Source of the DNA: Polaromonas sp. CG_9.7
GTDB lineage: Bacteria; Pseudomonadota; Gammaproteobacteria; Burkholderiales; Burkholderiaceae_C
Direction: 5' to 3'
NCBI RefSeq assembly: GCF_015752205.1
Contig: NZ_JADOVG010000002.1
Span: 310,001 to 374,000, forward strand
DNA length: 64,000 nucleotides
The position numbers and the translations under genes are program-made. The number at the start of each line of letters is the position of its first letter. Position 1 is the first letter of the stretch. Below are positions 27,081-36,182 of the stretch, one piece after another. The notes below the pieces were generated by a model. The model was not told the DNA's origin. It was given only the letters and a program-made list of their open reading frames with translations, and made no database searches.

Positions 27081-27290
27081 GTCCAAAAAAGTCTGCCTTA
27101 CTTGCCTATAACCATCCAAAAATCGAGCCTGTCGCGAAGCGGGCCCTTGTCGGTGAGTGCCATCTGTTGTTATTTCAAGTAGTAATCAATACAGTGGGTG
27201 ATTCCGCCATGCTGCTGAAAGCCAAGCACAATGAACAGCGAGCGCAGAGCGCATTAAACAGATCATCACACTCATGACAAGGCTGCAAAA

Positions 27291-27557
27291 ATGAATCAAG
27301 AAAATTTTATGGAAATTCTTGTTCGGGAAGGATTCAAGGAAGTGGTGACCGTCACGCGGGAACCCGACGGATCTCTTGAAATGCACACGCATCCTTTCGA
27401 GGCCAAAGCGCTGATCCTCAGGGGTGAATTGCAACTGCAGGCCGGGGATGAAGACCGCTGCTACCGGGTCGGCCAGGTGTTTCATCTGCTTGCAGGTGTT
27501 CGGCATTCCGAGCAATACGGGCCTGAAGGCGTGACGTATCTGGTGGGTCGTCGATAA
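27291..27557 (+). CDS. Small single-domain cupin
   Basis: This is an 88-residue cupin. The first motif reads LEMHTHPFEAKALILRGEL and the second is around VFHLLAGVRHSEQYGPEG, giving His residues suited to bind one metal in a small barrel. Such proteins act as small-molecule binders, isomerases or sensors, and the ligand cannot be inferred. It follows the AT-rich region and converges with gspF with 45 bases between them. Confidence 0.82.
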   Translation: MNQENFMEILVREGFKEVVTVTREPDGSLEMHTHPFEAKALILRGELQLQAGDEDRCYRVGQVFHLLAGVRHSEQYGPEGVTYLVGRR

Positions 27558-27602
27558 CTGTCCGTGCATGGGCAAAGCCCTGCTTGGCCACGGCTGCCCG
27601 GT

Positions 27603-28841
27603 TTAGCGTGCCAGCTGGTTGAGCTGGATGATAGGCAACAGCACGGCAAGAACAATCATCATCACAACCAGGCCCATCACCACGATCAGCAGCGGCTCCA
27701 GCAAGGTTGCCAGTTGCAGTGCGCGGCGTTGCACTTCGGTGCCGAGCTGCTTGGCCGCACGGTCCAGCATCACCGGCAACTGGCCGGTCTGCTCGCCCAG
27801 GCGGGCAAACATGCTCAGCAGCCCTGGAAAACGCTTTTTATGCCCGATGGCAGACGCCAGCGTCGTGCCTTCACGAACCAGTACCAGCGCGTCCAGTGCA
27901 TCGGCGCGCATGGCCCGGTTTGACAACGTGTCGGCCGCCGCCTGAAGGGCCCTGAGAATCGGCACGCCAGCGCCCGCCAGCATGGCCAGGGTACCGGCAA
28001 AGCGGGCGGCGTTGTAGCCTCGTGAAAGTTTTCCCAGAATCGGCAATGTCAGCCAGCCCGCATCGAACCTTTCTCGAAAAGCAGCACTGGTCCAGGCCAG
28101 ACGGAAGGCGCCTGCCATCACGGCCAGCGCCAGGATCACCAGCCAGCCCTGGTTGCGCACGAAGCCTGCCAGGCCCAGCATGATGACGGTCAGCACTGGC
28201 AATGCCCGCTTGCTGCCGGCAAACACCTGCGCCACCTGCGGCACCACGTAGCCCAGCAAAAAGGTGACGATGGCAATCGCTACCAGCGTGACGATGGCTG
28301 GGTACAGTGCCGCGCCTACCAGCTTGGCCTTGAGCTCCTGGCTCTGCTCCAGGTCATCGGCCAGCCGCTCCAGCACCATGCCGAGATTGCCGCTGTGCTC
28401 GCCAGCGCCCACAACTGCGCAATACGTCGCTGAAAACTCGCGCGGGTGCTGAGCCAGCGCGGTGGCAAAAGGGGTGCCGCCATTGACCTCAGCGCGCAGG
28501 TTGGCGACCAGGTGGCGCTGGGGAATATTTTCGGATTCGTCGGCCAGCGCCGTCAGCGCCCGCTCCAGCGGCAAGCCCGAAGTCACCAGTCCGGCGATCT
28601 GGCGCGTCCAGATGGCAAGTGCCGTGGCATTGAAGACACGTTTGCTCCACAGCGTGGTGTTCCAGCCTGAAGTGTCGGCCGGCTGCGCACCTCTGCCTGT
28701 CGCACCGACCGACTGGACCGACAGCGGCACCAGTGCCTGCGCCCGTAGCATGCTGCGCGCCGCACGTGCCGTATCGGCCTCAATGATGCCCTTGCGGGTT
28801 GCGCCCTCGGCAGTGAGGGCTTCGAATGAATAGGCGGGCAT
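27603..28841 (-). CDS. gspF: Type II secretion inner-membrane platform protein GspF
   Basis: GspF is the polytopic platform protein that links the GspE motor to pseudopilus assembly. The 412-residue protein has two T2SSF domains (PFATALAQHPREFSATYCAVVGAGEHSGNL in the first, AGAGVPILRALQAAADTLSN in the second). Hydrophobic helices lie near the middle and at the C-terminus (LLIVVMGLVVMMIVLAVLLP). I chose ATG 28841 (MPAYSFEALTAEG, the family N-terminus); the longer frame runs into a family 2 repeat. It is the last gene of the minus-strand gsp operon. Confidence 0.95.
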   Translation of the reverse strand: MPAYSFEALTAEGATRKGIIEADTARAARSMLRAQALVPLSVQSVGATGRGAQPADTSGWNTTLWSKRVFNATALAIWTRQIAGLVTSGLPLERALTALADESENIPQRHLVANLRAEVNGGTPFATALAQHPREFSATYCAVVGAGEHSGNLGMVLERLADDLEQSQELKAKLVGAALYPAIVTLVAIAIVTFLLGYVVPQVAQVFAGSKRALPVLTVIMLGLAGFVRNQGWLVILALAVMAGAFRLAWTSAAFRERFDAGWLTLPILGKLSRGYNAARFAGTLAMLAGAGVPILRALQAAADTLSNRAMRADALDALVLVREGTTLASAIGHKKRFPGLLSMFARLGEQTGQLPVMLDRAAKQLGTEVQRRALQLATLLEPLLIVVMGLVVMMIVLAVLLPIIQLNQLAR

Positions 28842-28888
28842 GGAAAGTCTCGTTAAACGTTCAGCAACCCCAGCGCCCGACCGCCCCA

Positions 28889-28984
28889 AACCAGCCAGGG
28901 CCGCGGAAACGGCTTAGCCAGGCCGCAGGCGCAGCGGCCCTCTCGGGGGGGCAGCGCAGAGCGCGTTGTGAAAAGCGTGGGGGT
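28889..28984 (-). repeat. GC-rich repeat family 2, copy B (gspE/gspF gap)
   Basis: On the minus strand the element starts CCCCCACGCTTTTCACAACG and contains GGGCCGCTGCGCCTGCGGCC and a GGCTAAGCC-type hairpin, as in copy A. It fills most of the 146-base gap between gspE and gspF and follows transcription. The gap holds no other gene. Confidence 0.75.
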
Positions 28985-28987
28985 CAT

Positions 28988-30397
28988 TTAGTCGCGTGTT
29001 ACGCGCATCAACTCTTCGCGCGTGGTGATGCCGGCCCGTACCAGCCGCTCGCCATCGTCACGCATCAGCATCATGCCGTTTTTAAGGCCCGCTTCGCGCA
29101 GGTCGGCTTCTGCTGCCTGGTGGTGAATCTGCGCCCGTATGGCGTCGTTGGTCGCCAGCAACTCGAACACGCCAGTGCGTCCCTGGTAGCCGGTCTGGCC
29201 GCAGGTGGCGCAGCCGGCACCCTGGCAGTGAACGCAGACCTTGCGCACCAGTCGCTGCGCCAGCACGCCGAGCAGTGACGAACTGAGCAAAAACGGCTCG
29301 ATGCCCATGTCGGTCAGGCGCGTAACGGCACTTGCGGCGTCGTTGGTGTGCAGCGTAGCCAGTACCAGGTGGCCGGTAAGCGATGCCTGGATGGCGATCT
29401 GTGCGGTTTCGAAGTCGCGGATTTCGCCGATCATGATCACGTCCGGGTCCTGGCGCAGGATGGCGCGCAGTGCCTTGGCAAAGTCCAGGTCTATCTTGGC
29501 ATTGACCTGCGTCTGTCCGACACCGGCCAGCTCGTACTCGATCGGGTCTTCGACCGTCATGATGTTCTGGCGCCGGGTGTCCAGCCGCTCCATGGCGGCG
29601 TACAGCGTCGTGGTCTTGCCAGAACCCGTGGGGCCGGTCACCAGAATGATGCCGTGCGGCTGAGCCACCAGGTGCTCGAAGCGACTCAGCACGTCGCCTT
29701 GCATGCCAACGGCTTCCAGGTTGAGCCGGTCCCCGCTTTTGTCGAGCAGACGCAGCACGGCGCGCTCGCCATGCGCGCTGGGCAGCGTGCTGACGCGCAC
29801 GTCCACGGCACGCGTGCCGATGCGCAGCGAAATGCGGCCGTCCTGCGGCAGGCGTTTTTCGGCAATGTCGAGTTCGGCCATGATTTTCAGCCGCGAGATC
29901 AGCGCCGCGTGCAGTGCCCGGTTGGGCTGCACCACGTTGCGCAGCGAACCATCGACGCGAAAGCGCACAGCGGAGTGGCGCTCGTAGGGCTCGATGTGGA
30001 TGTCACTGGCGCCATCGCGCACCGCCTGCGTCAGCAAGGCATTGAGCATGCGGATGATGGGGGCATCGTCTGATGTCTCCAGCAAGTCCTCAATGGCCGG
30101 CAGCGCCTGCATCATGCGCGACAAGTCAACATCGCTTTCGACTTCGCTGATAACAGTGGCGGCGCTCGATTCGCTCTGGGAGTAGGCAGCGCTGATGCGT
30201 TGCTGGAGCAACTCGGGGGTCTCGACGCTGATGTGCTGAACCTCGAATTTGCGCATCACTTCGCTGATGGCGCCTGCCGTTTGAGGCGTGCCCAGGCTGT
30301 GCAGCCACAGTGTCAGGTCGCCGCCGAAGTCTTCCAGCAGCAACTGCTGGCTGCGGGCAAACGCATACGGCAAAGGGTAGCGGGCGGGATGTTCCAT
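28988..30397 (-). CDS. gspE: Type II secretion ATPase GspE
   Basis: This is the 469-residue cytoplasmic hexameric ATPase that powers pseudopilus extension. Walker A GPTGSGKT is at residues 255-262. It is preceded by SDIHIEPYERHSAVRFRVDG and followed by the Asp box (ILRQDPDVIMIGEIRD), the His box (LVLATLHTNDA) and a zinc-binding pair of CxxC motifs (CVHCQGAGCATC). It lies between gspD (two-base gap) and gspF. Confidence 0.97.
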   Translation of the reverse strand: MEHPARYPLPYAFARSQQLLLEDFGGDLTLWLHSLGTPQTAGAISEVMRKFEVQHISVETPELLQQRISAAYSQSESSAATVISEVESDVDLSRMMQALPAIEDLLETSDDAPIIRMLNALLTQAVRDGASDIHIEPYERHSAVRFRVDGSLRNVVQPNRALHAALISRLKIMAELDIAEKRLPQDGRISLRIGTRAVDVRVSTLPSAHGERAVLRLLDKSGDRLNLEAVGMQGDVLSRFEHLVAQPHGIILVTGPTGSGKTTTLYAAMERLDTRRQNIMTVEDPIEYELAGVGQTQVNAKIDLDFAKALRAILRQDPDVIMIGEIRDFETAQIAIQASLTGHLVLATLHTNDAASAVTRLTDMGIEPFLLSSSLLGVLAQRLVRKVCVHCQGAGCATCGQTGYQGRTGVFELLATNDAIRAQIHHQAAEADLREAGLKNGMMLMRDDGERLVRAGITTREELMRVTRD

Positions 30398-30399
30398 GC

Positions 30400-32604
30400 C
30401 TAGCGGTCGTTGATCATCGGCAGCGGCGTCGTCTGGAACAGGGGGGCTGGCACTGGACTGGCTGGCGCCACCCCGGGCATGGGCTTGATGTCCGGCAACA
30501 CAGGCGACTCATTGATTGGCACCAGGCTGCTGTTGCGGGGCTGTGTCTGCTGCTGGGTAGTGCGCATCAGGTCATAGCGGTCCATCGACAGGGCATTCGT
30601 TGAAGCGCCGTCGCGTACCACCACCGGCCGCAAAAAGACCATCAGGTTGGTTTTCTTGCGACTGCGGCTTTCAGACTTGAACAGGTTGCCAAACACCGGC
30701 ACGTCACCCAGCCCGGGCACCTTCTGGTCGTTTCCCGAATATTCGTCTTGCAGCAGCCCGCCGAGCACGATGATCGCGCCGTCCTCGACCAGTACGTTCG
30801 ACTCGATCGAGCGCTTGTTAGTGATGATGCCGGTGGCGGAATTGACCGAACCCGGCTGCACGCTGGAGACTTCCTGGAAGATCGACATCTTGACTGTGCC
30901 GTTTTCGCTGATCTGCGGCTTGACCCGCAAGGTCAGGCCCACGTCCTTGCGCTCGATGGTCTGGAACGGGTTGACGCTGCCGTTGCCGCCACCGCCGGTG
31001 TTGGTGAACTGGCCTGTGACAAACGGCACGTTCTGGCCAATGATGATCTTGGCCTCTTCGTTGTCCAGCGTGATGAGGTTGGGTGTTGAGAGGATATTGC
31101 CAGCGCCCGAGGTCTGCAGAAAGTTGGCCAGGAAGCCGAGAAAGTACACGCCGTTGTTGCGCGCCGCCACGCCCAGGTTGAAGCCGGTTCCAGGGGGCAG
31201 AGGGGTGCCGTTGGAAGCGCCGAGGGCCGACTGGATGATGTTTTTGCCGCTGGTGCCAAAGTTGGTGCCTAGCAGGCCAATCAGGCTGTCGCCCTTGCCG
31301 CCAAGGGGCCCTTGCCACTGAATGCCGAACTCGGCTGCCTTGTCCATGTTGACTTCGGCAATCAGGCTTTCCACGTACACCTGCGCCCGCCGGCCATCGA
31401 GCTTTTCAATCACCGCACGCAGTTGCCGGTACTGGGGTTCCGAGGCAGTGATGATCAGTGAATTGGTCGCCGGGTCAGCCTGGATCTGCCCGCCAGTCGA
31501 AGGACCTGCACTCGGCGTGATGGGGGTGGTTGCCGCACTGCTGGACTGGCCTAGATTGTTGGCCCCGCCCGACTGAGCCCCCGTATTTATGGCCGATGGA
31601 TTGCCCAGAAATGGCAATGCGGGACTGGAAGAGCCGCTGCCGCCGGTTCCGCTCATTGCAGCGCGCAGGACCGAGGCCATGTTGGTGGCATCTGCATTCT
31701 TCAGGTAGACCACGTAGATGTTGCCGGCGTCGCCGTTCGGGCCGTTCAGGTTCGGCGTGTCCAGGGTCTTGAGCAGCGACTTGACCAGTTCCAGGCGCGC
31801 GCCATTGGCGGCACGGACAATCAGCGAATTGCTGCGTGGCTCGGGGAGCACGGTGGTTTTGTAGCTGGCCTCGGCCGTCGCCACGCCGCCGCTGGCACTG
31901 TTGTCGAGCAGCCGAGTCAGCAGAGGCGCGAGGTCGGTCACCGACGCATAGCGCACCGGGATCAACTCGACATTGGTGGCGTTGGACACGTCCAGCGCTG
32001 AAATGATACGGCCCAGACGGTTCAGGTTGTCGGCATAGTCGGTGATCACCAGCGAATTGTTGCCGGGGTTGACGTTAATGGTGTTGTTCGGGCTGATCAG
32101 CGGGCGCAGGATTGGCAGCAGGTTGTTGGCATTCTCAAAGCTGAGTTTGAAGATCGTCGTGGCAATCTGGCCGCCGGCGACAGGCACATTTGTCGAAACC
32201 GCGCCGCCCTGAAGCTTGGCATCGGCTTCTGGAACGATCTTGTCCAAGCCAGCAGAATTGACCACCGTGAAGCCCTGCAGGCGCAGGATGGCCAGAAACT
32301 GGGTGTAGGCCAGAGCCGGGCTGACCGGGCGTTCGGTCGTCAGCGTGATCGTGCCCTTGACGCGTGGATCAACCACCACATTGCGGCCTGTCAGCGTAGC
32401 CATGGTGCGGGCCACTGCGTCAATGTTGGCATTGACGAAGTTCAGCGTGATGGCTTCGCCGCGCCGGCCTTCGGATGCCGGTGACGCGACTTGCGGCTGC
32501 GCTTGTGAATTAGAAGGAAATATGCCTGTTCCGCAAGCTAGAAGGGCACTTCCAGCTATTGAAAATATAGCAATTTGGTGTCGTTTGAAGTTCGGATGTT
32601 TCAT
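30400..32604 (-). CDS. gspD: Type II secretion outer-membrane secretin GspD
   Basis: GspD forms the outer-membrane channel. The 734-residue precursor has N0-N3 domains (LNFVNANIDAVARTMATLTGRNVVVDPRVKG first) and a Gly/Ser/Asn-rich linker near residues 310-375. The C-terminal secretin domain has VPFVTGQFTN, VGLTLRVKPQISENGTVKM and VPGLGDVPVFGNLF. The signal region ends in LLAC, which fits a lipobox, although cleavage at SQAQ is also possible. Part of this signal sequence is encoded by a family 1 repeat. It sits between gspN and gspE. Confidence 0.96.
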   Translation of the reverse strand: MKHPNFKRHQIAIFSIAGSALLACGTGIFPSNSQAQPQVASPASEGRRGEAITLNFVNANIDAVARTMATLTGRNVVVDPRVKGTITLTTERPVSPALAYTQFLAILRLQGFTVVNSAGLDKIVPEADAKLQGGAVSTNVPVAGGQIATTIFKLSFENANNLLPILRPLISPNNTINVNPGNNSLVITDYADNLNRLGRIISALDVSNATNVELIPVRYASVTDLAPLLTRLLDNSASGGVATAEASYKTTVLPEPRSNSLIVRAANGARLELVKSLLKTLDTPNLNGPNGDAGNIYVVYLKNADATNMASVLRAAMSGTGGSGSSSPALPFLGNPSAINTGAQSGGANNLGQSSSAATTPITPSAGPSTGGQIQADPATNSLIITASEPQYRQLRAVIEKLDGRRAQVYVESLIAEVNMDKAAEFGIQWQGPLGGKGDSLIGLLGTNFGTSGKNIIQSALGASNGTPLPPGTGFNLGVAARNNGVYFLGFLANFLQTSGAGNILSTPNLITLDNEEAKIIIGQNVPFVTGQFTNTGGGGNGSVNPFQTIERKDVGLTLRVKPQISENGTVKMSIFQEVSSVQPGSVNSATGIITNKRSIESNVLVEDGAIIVLGGLLQDEYSGNDQKVPGLGDVPVFGNLFKSESRSRKKTNLMVFLRPVVVRDGASTNALSMDRYDLMRTTQQQTQPRNSSLVPINESPVLPDIKPMPGVAPASPVPAPLFQTTPLPMINDR
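32555..32571 (-). repeat. Palindromic repeat family 1, copy 5 (inside gspD signal peptide)
   Basis: GCTATTGAAAATATAGC lies within codons for the hydrophobic core IAIFSIAG of the GspD signal sequence. It is a perfect 5-bp inverted repeat. Confidence 0.6.
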
Positions 32605-32610
32605 GCGGCA

Positions 32611-33420
32611 TTAACCCACTTTAATGACGGCCGTTGCGCCATTGCGCCGCCCGATGATGTTCAAGAGATTCGAGAGCGCGTCGACGCTCCCGGGCGTGGC
32701 GCTGGCAGAGCCGTCAAATCGCAGCCGCTGACCTACCCACTGGCCCTGGCCCGTGAGCAGCAGGCTGCCGTCAAGGGTAATCAGTTCCAGCGTGGACGGG
32801 TTGCCGCCCGTCAGCGTGACGCGGTAGCTGCCCATGGGCTGCAGCGTGGAAAGGCGTGAGGACATCTTCAGGGCGTCAAGCTGCAGGCGGCCTGCCAACT
32901 CTAGCCTGCCCTGCATCCAGCGGGCGTTAAGACCCTGGGTGGAAGCTGCCAGCTGACCTTGCGCCTGTACCGTATTCCACGGTGTGCCGAGGCCTGAAAG
33001 CAGTGCGGCAGGCCATTGCGACTGGCTGTCGGAAAGCGTCAGCTGAACGCCACCCCAGCCAGAAGTACGGGCCTGAACTTGCCATGCCTGCTGCATGCAG
33101 CATTCGGCGTTGAGCTTAAGATCCAGGCCAGTCCAGGCCGGCCGGATGCGCCAGCTCACCTGACCCGGCAGGGCCACGGCGTCCAGGCTGCCAGCGCCAC
33201 CCGATAACACGAGTTGCGCCGAACCCTGCCAGAAATTGCCGCGTGGTGCGGCCAGCATGGCATGACCACCACTGGCCTGCAGGACCAGCGTCGCCAGCCA
33301 GCGTGCCGGAGCAAACAGCACAAAGGCAATTAGTAGGCCGCCCAGCGCGCCCGCCGCTGCCCAGCGCCAGGGGGCATTGGCAAAAGCAGGGATGGCAACG
33401 TTTGGGCTGGAGTAGGACAT
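32611..33420 (-). CDS. gspN: Type II secretion protein GspN
   Basis: This 269-residue inner-membrane protein has one N-terminal membrane helix (AAAGALGGLLIAFVLFAPARWLATLVLQ) and a periplasmic beta-rich domain (GNFWQGSAQLVLSGG, RIRPAWTGLDLKLNAECC), as in the T2SS N family. GspN is an accessory component whose exact role is unclear. The gene lies between gspM (seven-base gap) and gspD. Assignment is from topology and position. Confidence 0.85.
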   Translation of the reverse strand: MSYSSPNVAIPAFANAPWRWAAAGALGGLLIAFVLFAPARWLATLVLQASGGHAMLAAPRGNFWQGSAQLVLSGGAGSLDAVALPGQVSWRIRPAWTGLDLKLNAECCMQQAWQVQARTSGWGGVQLTLSDSQSQWPAALLSGLGTPWNTVQAQGQLAASTQGLNARWMQGRLELAGRLQLDALKMSSRLSTLQPMGSYRVTLTGGNPSTLELITLDGSLLLTGQGQWVGQRLRFDGSASATPGSVDALSNLLNIIGRRNGATAVIKVG

Positions 33421-33427
33421 TGTCTGG

Positions 33428-33928
33428 CTAGCGGGCCGGCAGGCCCATCACGAGAACGCCATTCCAGACCGGTTCGCCTGGTTTCGCGGCGCGCACCAGG
33501 CGGGCTTCAATCAGTGCCGAGCGGGCATTCAGCCGCGCCTGCGCCAACCACTCTGCCAGCGCCTCCGGACTGGCGTCCTTGACGGTAATGTTGGCGCGCT
33601 CGCCTGCCAGCACCAGTTGTGTTCCCGCGCCCAGGGTCTGCTTGGTGGCGGCGGTCAGCGCGCGCACTGCCTCGTCAAAGCCCAATGGCGGCTGCTTCTG
33701 CACAGCCTGTGCCTGCAACTGCATCGCCTGCATGGTCTGCAGCTGCGCGCCCAGCGCTTTGGACTGCGTGTCTGCGGTGCGCAGCGTGGCCAATGACGGC
33801 CCGACGCTGAACTGCCAGAGCAGCAAAGCCAGGACCATCAGGACAGCCAGCCGGATGACGGTTTTTTCACGGCCCGGCAACCGGACCCAGCGCGCTCGCA
33901 GCGGCGCCAGAGTGCTCGTCAGGCTCAT
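33428..33928 (-). CDS. gspM: Type II secretion protein GspM
   Basis: GspM is a 166-residue bitopic inner-membrane protein that partners GspL. A short cytoplasmic arm (RARWVRLPGREKTVIR) precedes one helix (LAVLMVLALLLWQFSVGP). A coiled segment and a small ferredoxin-like periplasmic domain follow. The start overlaps the gspL stop by four bases (ATGA), so translation is coupled. Confidence 0.9.
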   Translation of the reverse strand: MSLTSTLAPLRARWVRLPGREKTVIRLAVLMVLALLLWQFSVGPSLATLRTADTQSKALGAQLQTMQAMQLQAQAVQKQPPLGFDEAVRALTAATKQTLGAGTQLVLAGERANITVKDASPEALAEWLAQARLNARSALIEARLVRAAKPGEPVWNGVLVMGLPAR

Positions 33929-35154
33929 GGAAAACGCTCCTCTTTCATCGTCAGGCCTTCGGCATCCATGCGCAGGCGGTAACCCTGGGCCTGCAGCCGT
34001 GCGGCGATTTCAGCCACCGCCGAAGCCGGGAGAGAAAGCCCTTTCAAGCGGAGTTCAGTTGATATGAATTCAATAGCTGCTGGTACAGGGGTGTCGGGCG
34101 CTGCAGCCTTAAAATGCCCTAATTGAGTTTCCATGTCGGCAGTCGAGGCGATACCATTGCGGCGCTGCAGGTCAGACAGCGCGCGGGCCATCTGCACCGG
34201 CGCATTGACGACCACACGCACGTCGGGAAACGTGGTTGTCAACAGGTTGCGGATGGCGGCGCGCTGGGCGGCCTGCGAAGACTGCTCTTTCCAGGCCCAG
34301 GCCTGCAGGCCCACCACGTTTGCCAGCACCAGGGCTACGCTCGCCCAGCGCGCTGCGCGCCAGCGCGGCGCCCTGAACAGCGAGGAGATCATGGCCGACA
34401 GATGCTTGCGGGTGCGCGTGCCGCGGGTGTAGAGCAGGTCGAACTGCGCTAGGTCCCAGTCCGACTGCGCTGCCGCCAGCCAACGCTCGGGCGGTGTCTG
34501 CAGACGCGCGGGACGGTTGAAGAAATGTTCTGCCAATTCGGCAACGCCAGGTTCGGCCAGCACTTCGGCGTCTTCTGGCCATGCCATCAGCGCGGCGCTG
34601 GCCACTGAAAGCGGCAGCAGTGTCACGCCCTCTGGCCCGGTGCGCATCAGTTGGGGCTGGTCGGCTGTGCCGGTGACATGCAGCGACACGACCCCATCGC
34701 CAGATGGCGGTGTAAGTTCGGGGACGATGCGAGCTACCGGCCGGCCGGCCTGCGTCAGCATGGCCAGCCAGGCATGCAGCCAGGCTTTCTCGCAGGTCGC
34801 GACCCACACGGGTTCGTCGGTGCGTGGCTTTGGCTCGATGGCGAAATGCAGATGGCTGGTCTCGTCGAGCACGCTGTCTTCCAGCAGCCCGTCGAGCACG
34901 GCCCGCAGCCGCCCCGCATTGCCATCCTGGAACAGCCCGCCTTTCAACGCCCCACGCGGCAGGGCAAGTCGGTGCCAGGACAGGCGACAGGCAGGAACCA
35001 CGGCCACGATGACGGCGCTGGAAGGTGCGGGCAACAGCGCTGCAGGCGCCTGCACAACGCTGAGCACGGTGAATCCGTCATCACTCAGAACGCCCTCGCA
35101 AAGCATGGCGGCAGTCGGAAGTGTCCGGGGAAGGGTGACGAGAAGTGTTGTCAT
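33925..35154 (-). CDS. gspL: Type II secretion protein GspL
   Basis: GspL recruits the GspE ATPase to the membrane and binds GspM. The 409-residue protein has an N-terminal actin-like cytoplasmic domain and one membrane helix near ARWASVALVLANVVGLQAWAW. A periplasmic ferredoxin-like domain ends DAEGLTMKEERFP. I chose ATG 35154 (MTTLLVTLPRT), since the frame upstream has no family resemblance. A family 1 repeat with arm lies inside the periplasmic part and encodes PAAIEFIS. Confidence 0.9.
   Translation of the reverse strand: MTTLLVTLPRTLPTAAMLCEGVLSDDGFTVLSVVQAPAALLPAPSSAVIVAVVPACRLSWHRLALPRGALKGGLFQDGNAGRLRAVLDGLLEDSVLDETSHLHFAIEPKPRTDEPVWVATCEKAWLHAWLAMLTQAGRPVARIVPELTPPSGDGVVSLHVTGTADQPQLMRTGPEGVTLLPLSVASAALMAWPEDAEVLAEPGVAELAEHFFNRPARLQTPPERWLAAAQSDWDLAQFDLLYTRGTRTRKHLSAMISSLFRAPRWRAARWASVALVLANVVGLQAWAWKEQSSQAAQRAAIRNLLTTTFPDVRVVVNAPVQMARALSDLQRRNGIASTADMETQLGHFKAAAPDTPVPAAIEFISTELRLKGLSLPASAVAEIAARLQAQGYRLRMDAEGLTMKEERFP
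34061..34118 (-). repeat. Palindromic repeat family 1, copy 6 with arm (inside gspL)
   Basis: On the minus strand the core reads GCTATTGAATTCATATC and is preceded by an arm running from a GCTGCAGCGCCC-type block. It encodes AAIEFIS within the periplasmic domain of GspL, read in the same frame as other coding copies. Confidence 0.55.
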
Positions 35155-35192
35155 GCTTGAATTCAGGGGCCCATTGTATGGGGGCGGGCGTC

Positions 35193-36182
35193 TCAATGCG
35201 CTGGTGCGCCCCGGTCTCGCCATAATGTTTTCACCTCCAGGCCGTCGCGCTGAACCACTGAATGTTCCTCAACCACCGCTTGGTTAAGTCGCAGCCGCCC
35301 TTGGACCTCGAAGAAACGTGAATTGACGCTGTGCTGCGCTTCATTAAGTGGCATGGCGGTCTGGCCGAGTTGTTCGGTCACTTCGGCCAGGGTCTTGAAA
35401 TGATTTGCCTGGCGCATATTCACCAGGCGCTGGGCCAGCCCCATTTCCAGTGATGGGATGCAGGCTGAGAGCACCGTGGCGCTGGCGGTGTTCAGGTTGA
35501 CCGGCGTGCGCACCGGCAGCAAGGTGATGTGAGGCCGCAGTATGGCCAGGCTAGCCGGCGACAGGCCCAGCCAGACCAGCTGGTCTAGGCGCTGCGGCAT
35601 CAGGGGCGCCTGCTGGGTCGATGCGTTCTCAGGATTGACATCCAGCGCGAGCCGCAGGTTTTCAACCAGTACCTGCAATTCTCCGGGGGGAAGCCCGAGC
35701 AGCTCGAACAGTTTGGCAAAGGCCTTTACAGAAGGCTCGGACACTTTGCCGGCGCTGTCCACGAGGTTGATGACGTTCAGGCGCGACTGCAAATCGGTGA
35801 TCAGGCCAGACAGGAAGGTTTGCGACGCGTTGGCCTCATCGTCCGGATCGGTTTTCTTGTCGGCTGCCAAAAAGGTTGACAACCGCGCTTCTTCAAGGGG
35901 CACCGCCCAGGGTTCCGACAGGTAGTCGGCGCCACCAGATCTGGCGTCTTCACGCAGGATCAGGCGCGCCCAATCGAGCGCACCGGTCAGCAGCCAAAGT
36001 GATTGCACCCGCGCGCGTTCGGCGGCCTCGACTTCGACACTGCGCCATTGTTGCCATAACGCGCCAGCTGCCAGGCTGGCCACCAGCGCCACCGTCAGCA
36101 TTGCCGTGAGAAGGGCTGCACCCGCCTGTCGTGCAACTGCTGCACTGCACCGCCGAACCGGGGACTTTACAGCCGGCATCAT
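35193..36182 (-). CDS. gspK: Type II secretion minor pseudopilin GspK
   Basis: GspK is the large tip pseudopilin. The 329-residue product has a prepilin-like N-terminus (RQAGAALLTAMLTVALVASLAAGALW). Cleavage is expected after Gly21. It lacks the Glu5 seen in other pseudopilins, which is normal for GspK. The rest is the alpha-domain, with a helix-hairpin-helix-like segment (VNLNTASATVLSACIPSLEMGLAQRLV). I chose ATG 36182, which gives the ATGA overlap with gspJ; ATG 36179 is equivalent. A longer frame upstream is not credible because it lies wholly within gspJ. Confidence 0.92.
   Translation of the reverse strand: MMPAVKSPVRRCSAAVARQAGAALLTAMLTVALVASLAAGALWQQWRSVEVEAAERARVQSLWLLTGALDWARLILREDARSGGADYLSEPWAVPLEEARLSTFLAADKKTDPDDEANASQTFLSGLITDLQSRLNVINLVDSAGKVSEPSVKAFAKLFELLGLPPGELQVLVENLRLALDVNPENASTQQAPLMPQRLDQLVWLGLSPASLAILRPHITLLPVRTPVNLNTASATVLSACIPSLEMGLAQRLVNMRQANHFKTLAEVTEQLGQTAMPLNEAQHSVNSRFFEVQGRLRLNQAVVEEHSVVQRDGLEVKTLWRDRGAPAH

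Larger units (their letters stand above)
26563..27290. other. AT-rich gene-poor region between Stealth and cupin genes
   Basis: This 728-base stretch has visibly lower GC than its surroundings. It holds a family 1 repeat at 26668-26686 and a perfect hairpin at 27064-27080. The open frames inside it (for example 26999-27277 plus, 92 codons) show no recognisable motif, ribosome site or family resemblance, and I do not call them genes. It may contain the stealth promoter and eroded foreign DNA. Confidence 0.55.

Noticed and set aside
26999..27277. 92-codon plus-strand frame in the AT-rich gap
   Set aside because: No ribosome site, motif or neighbour support, and it overlaps a terminator-like hairpin. 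It is kept as part of the gap description only.
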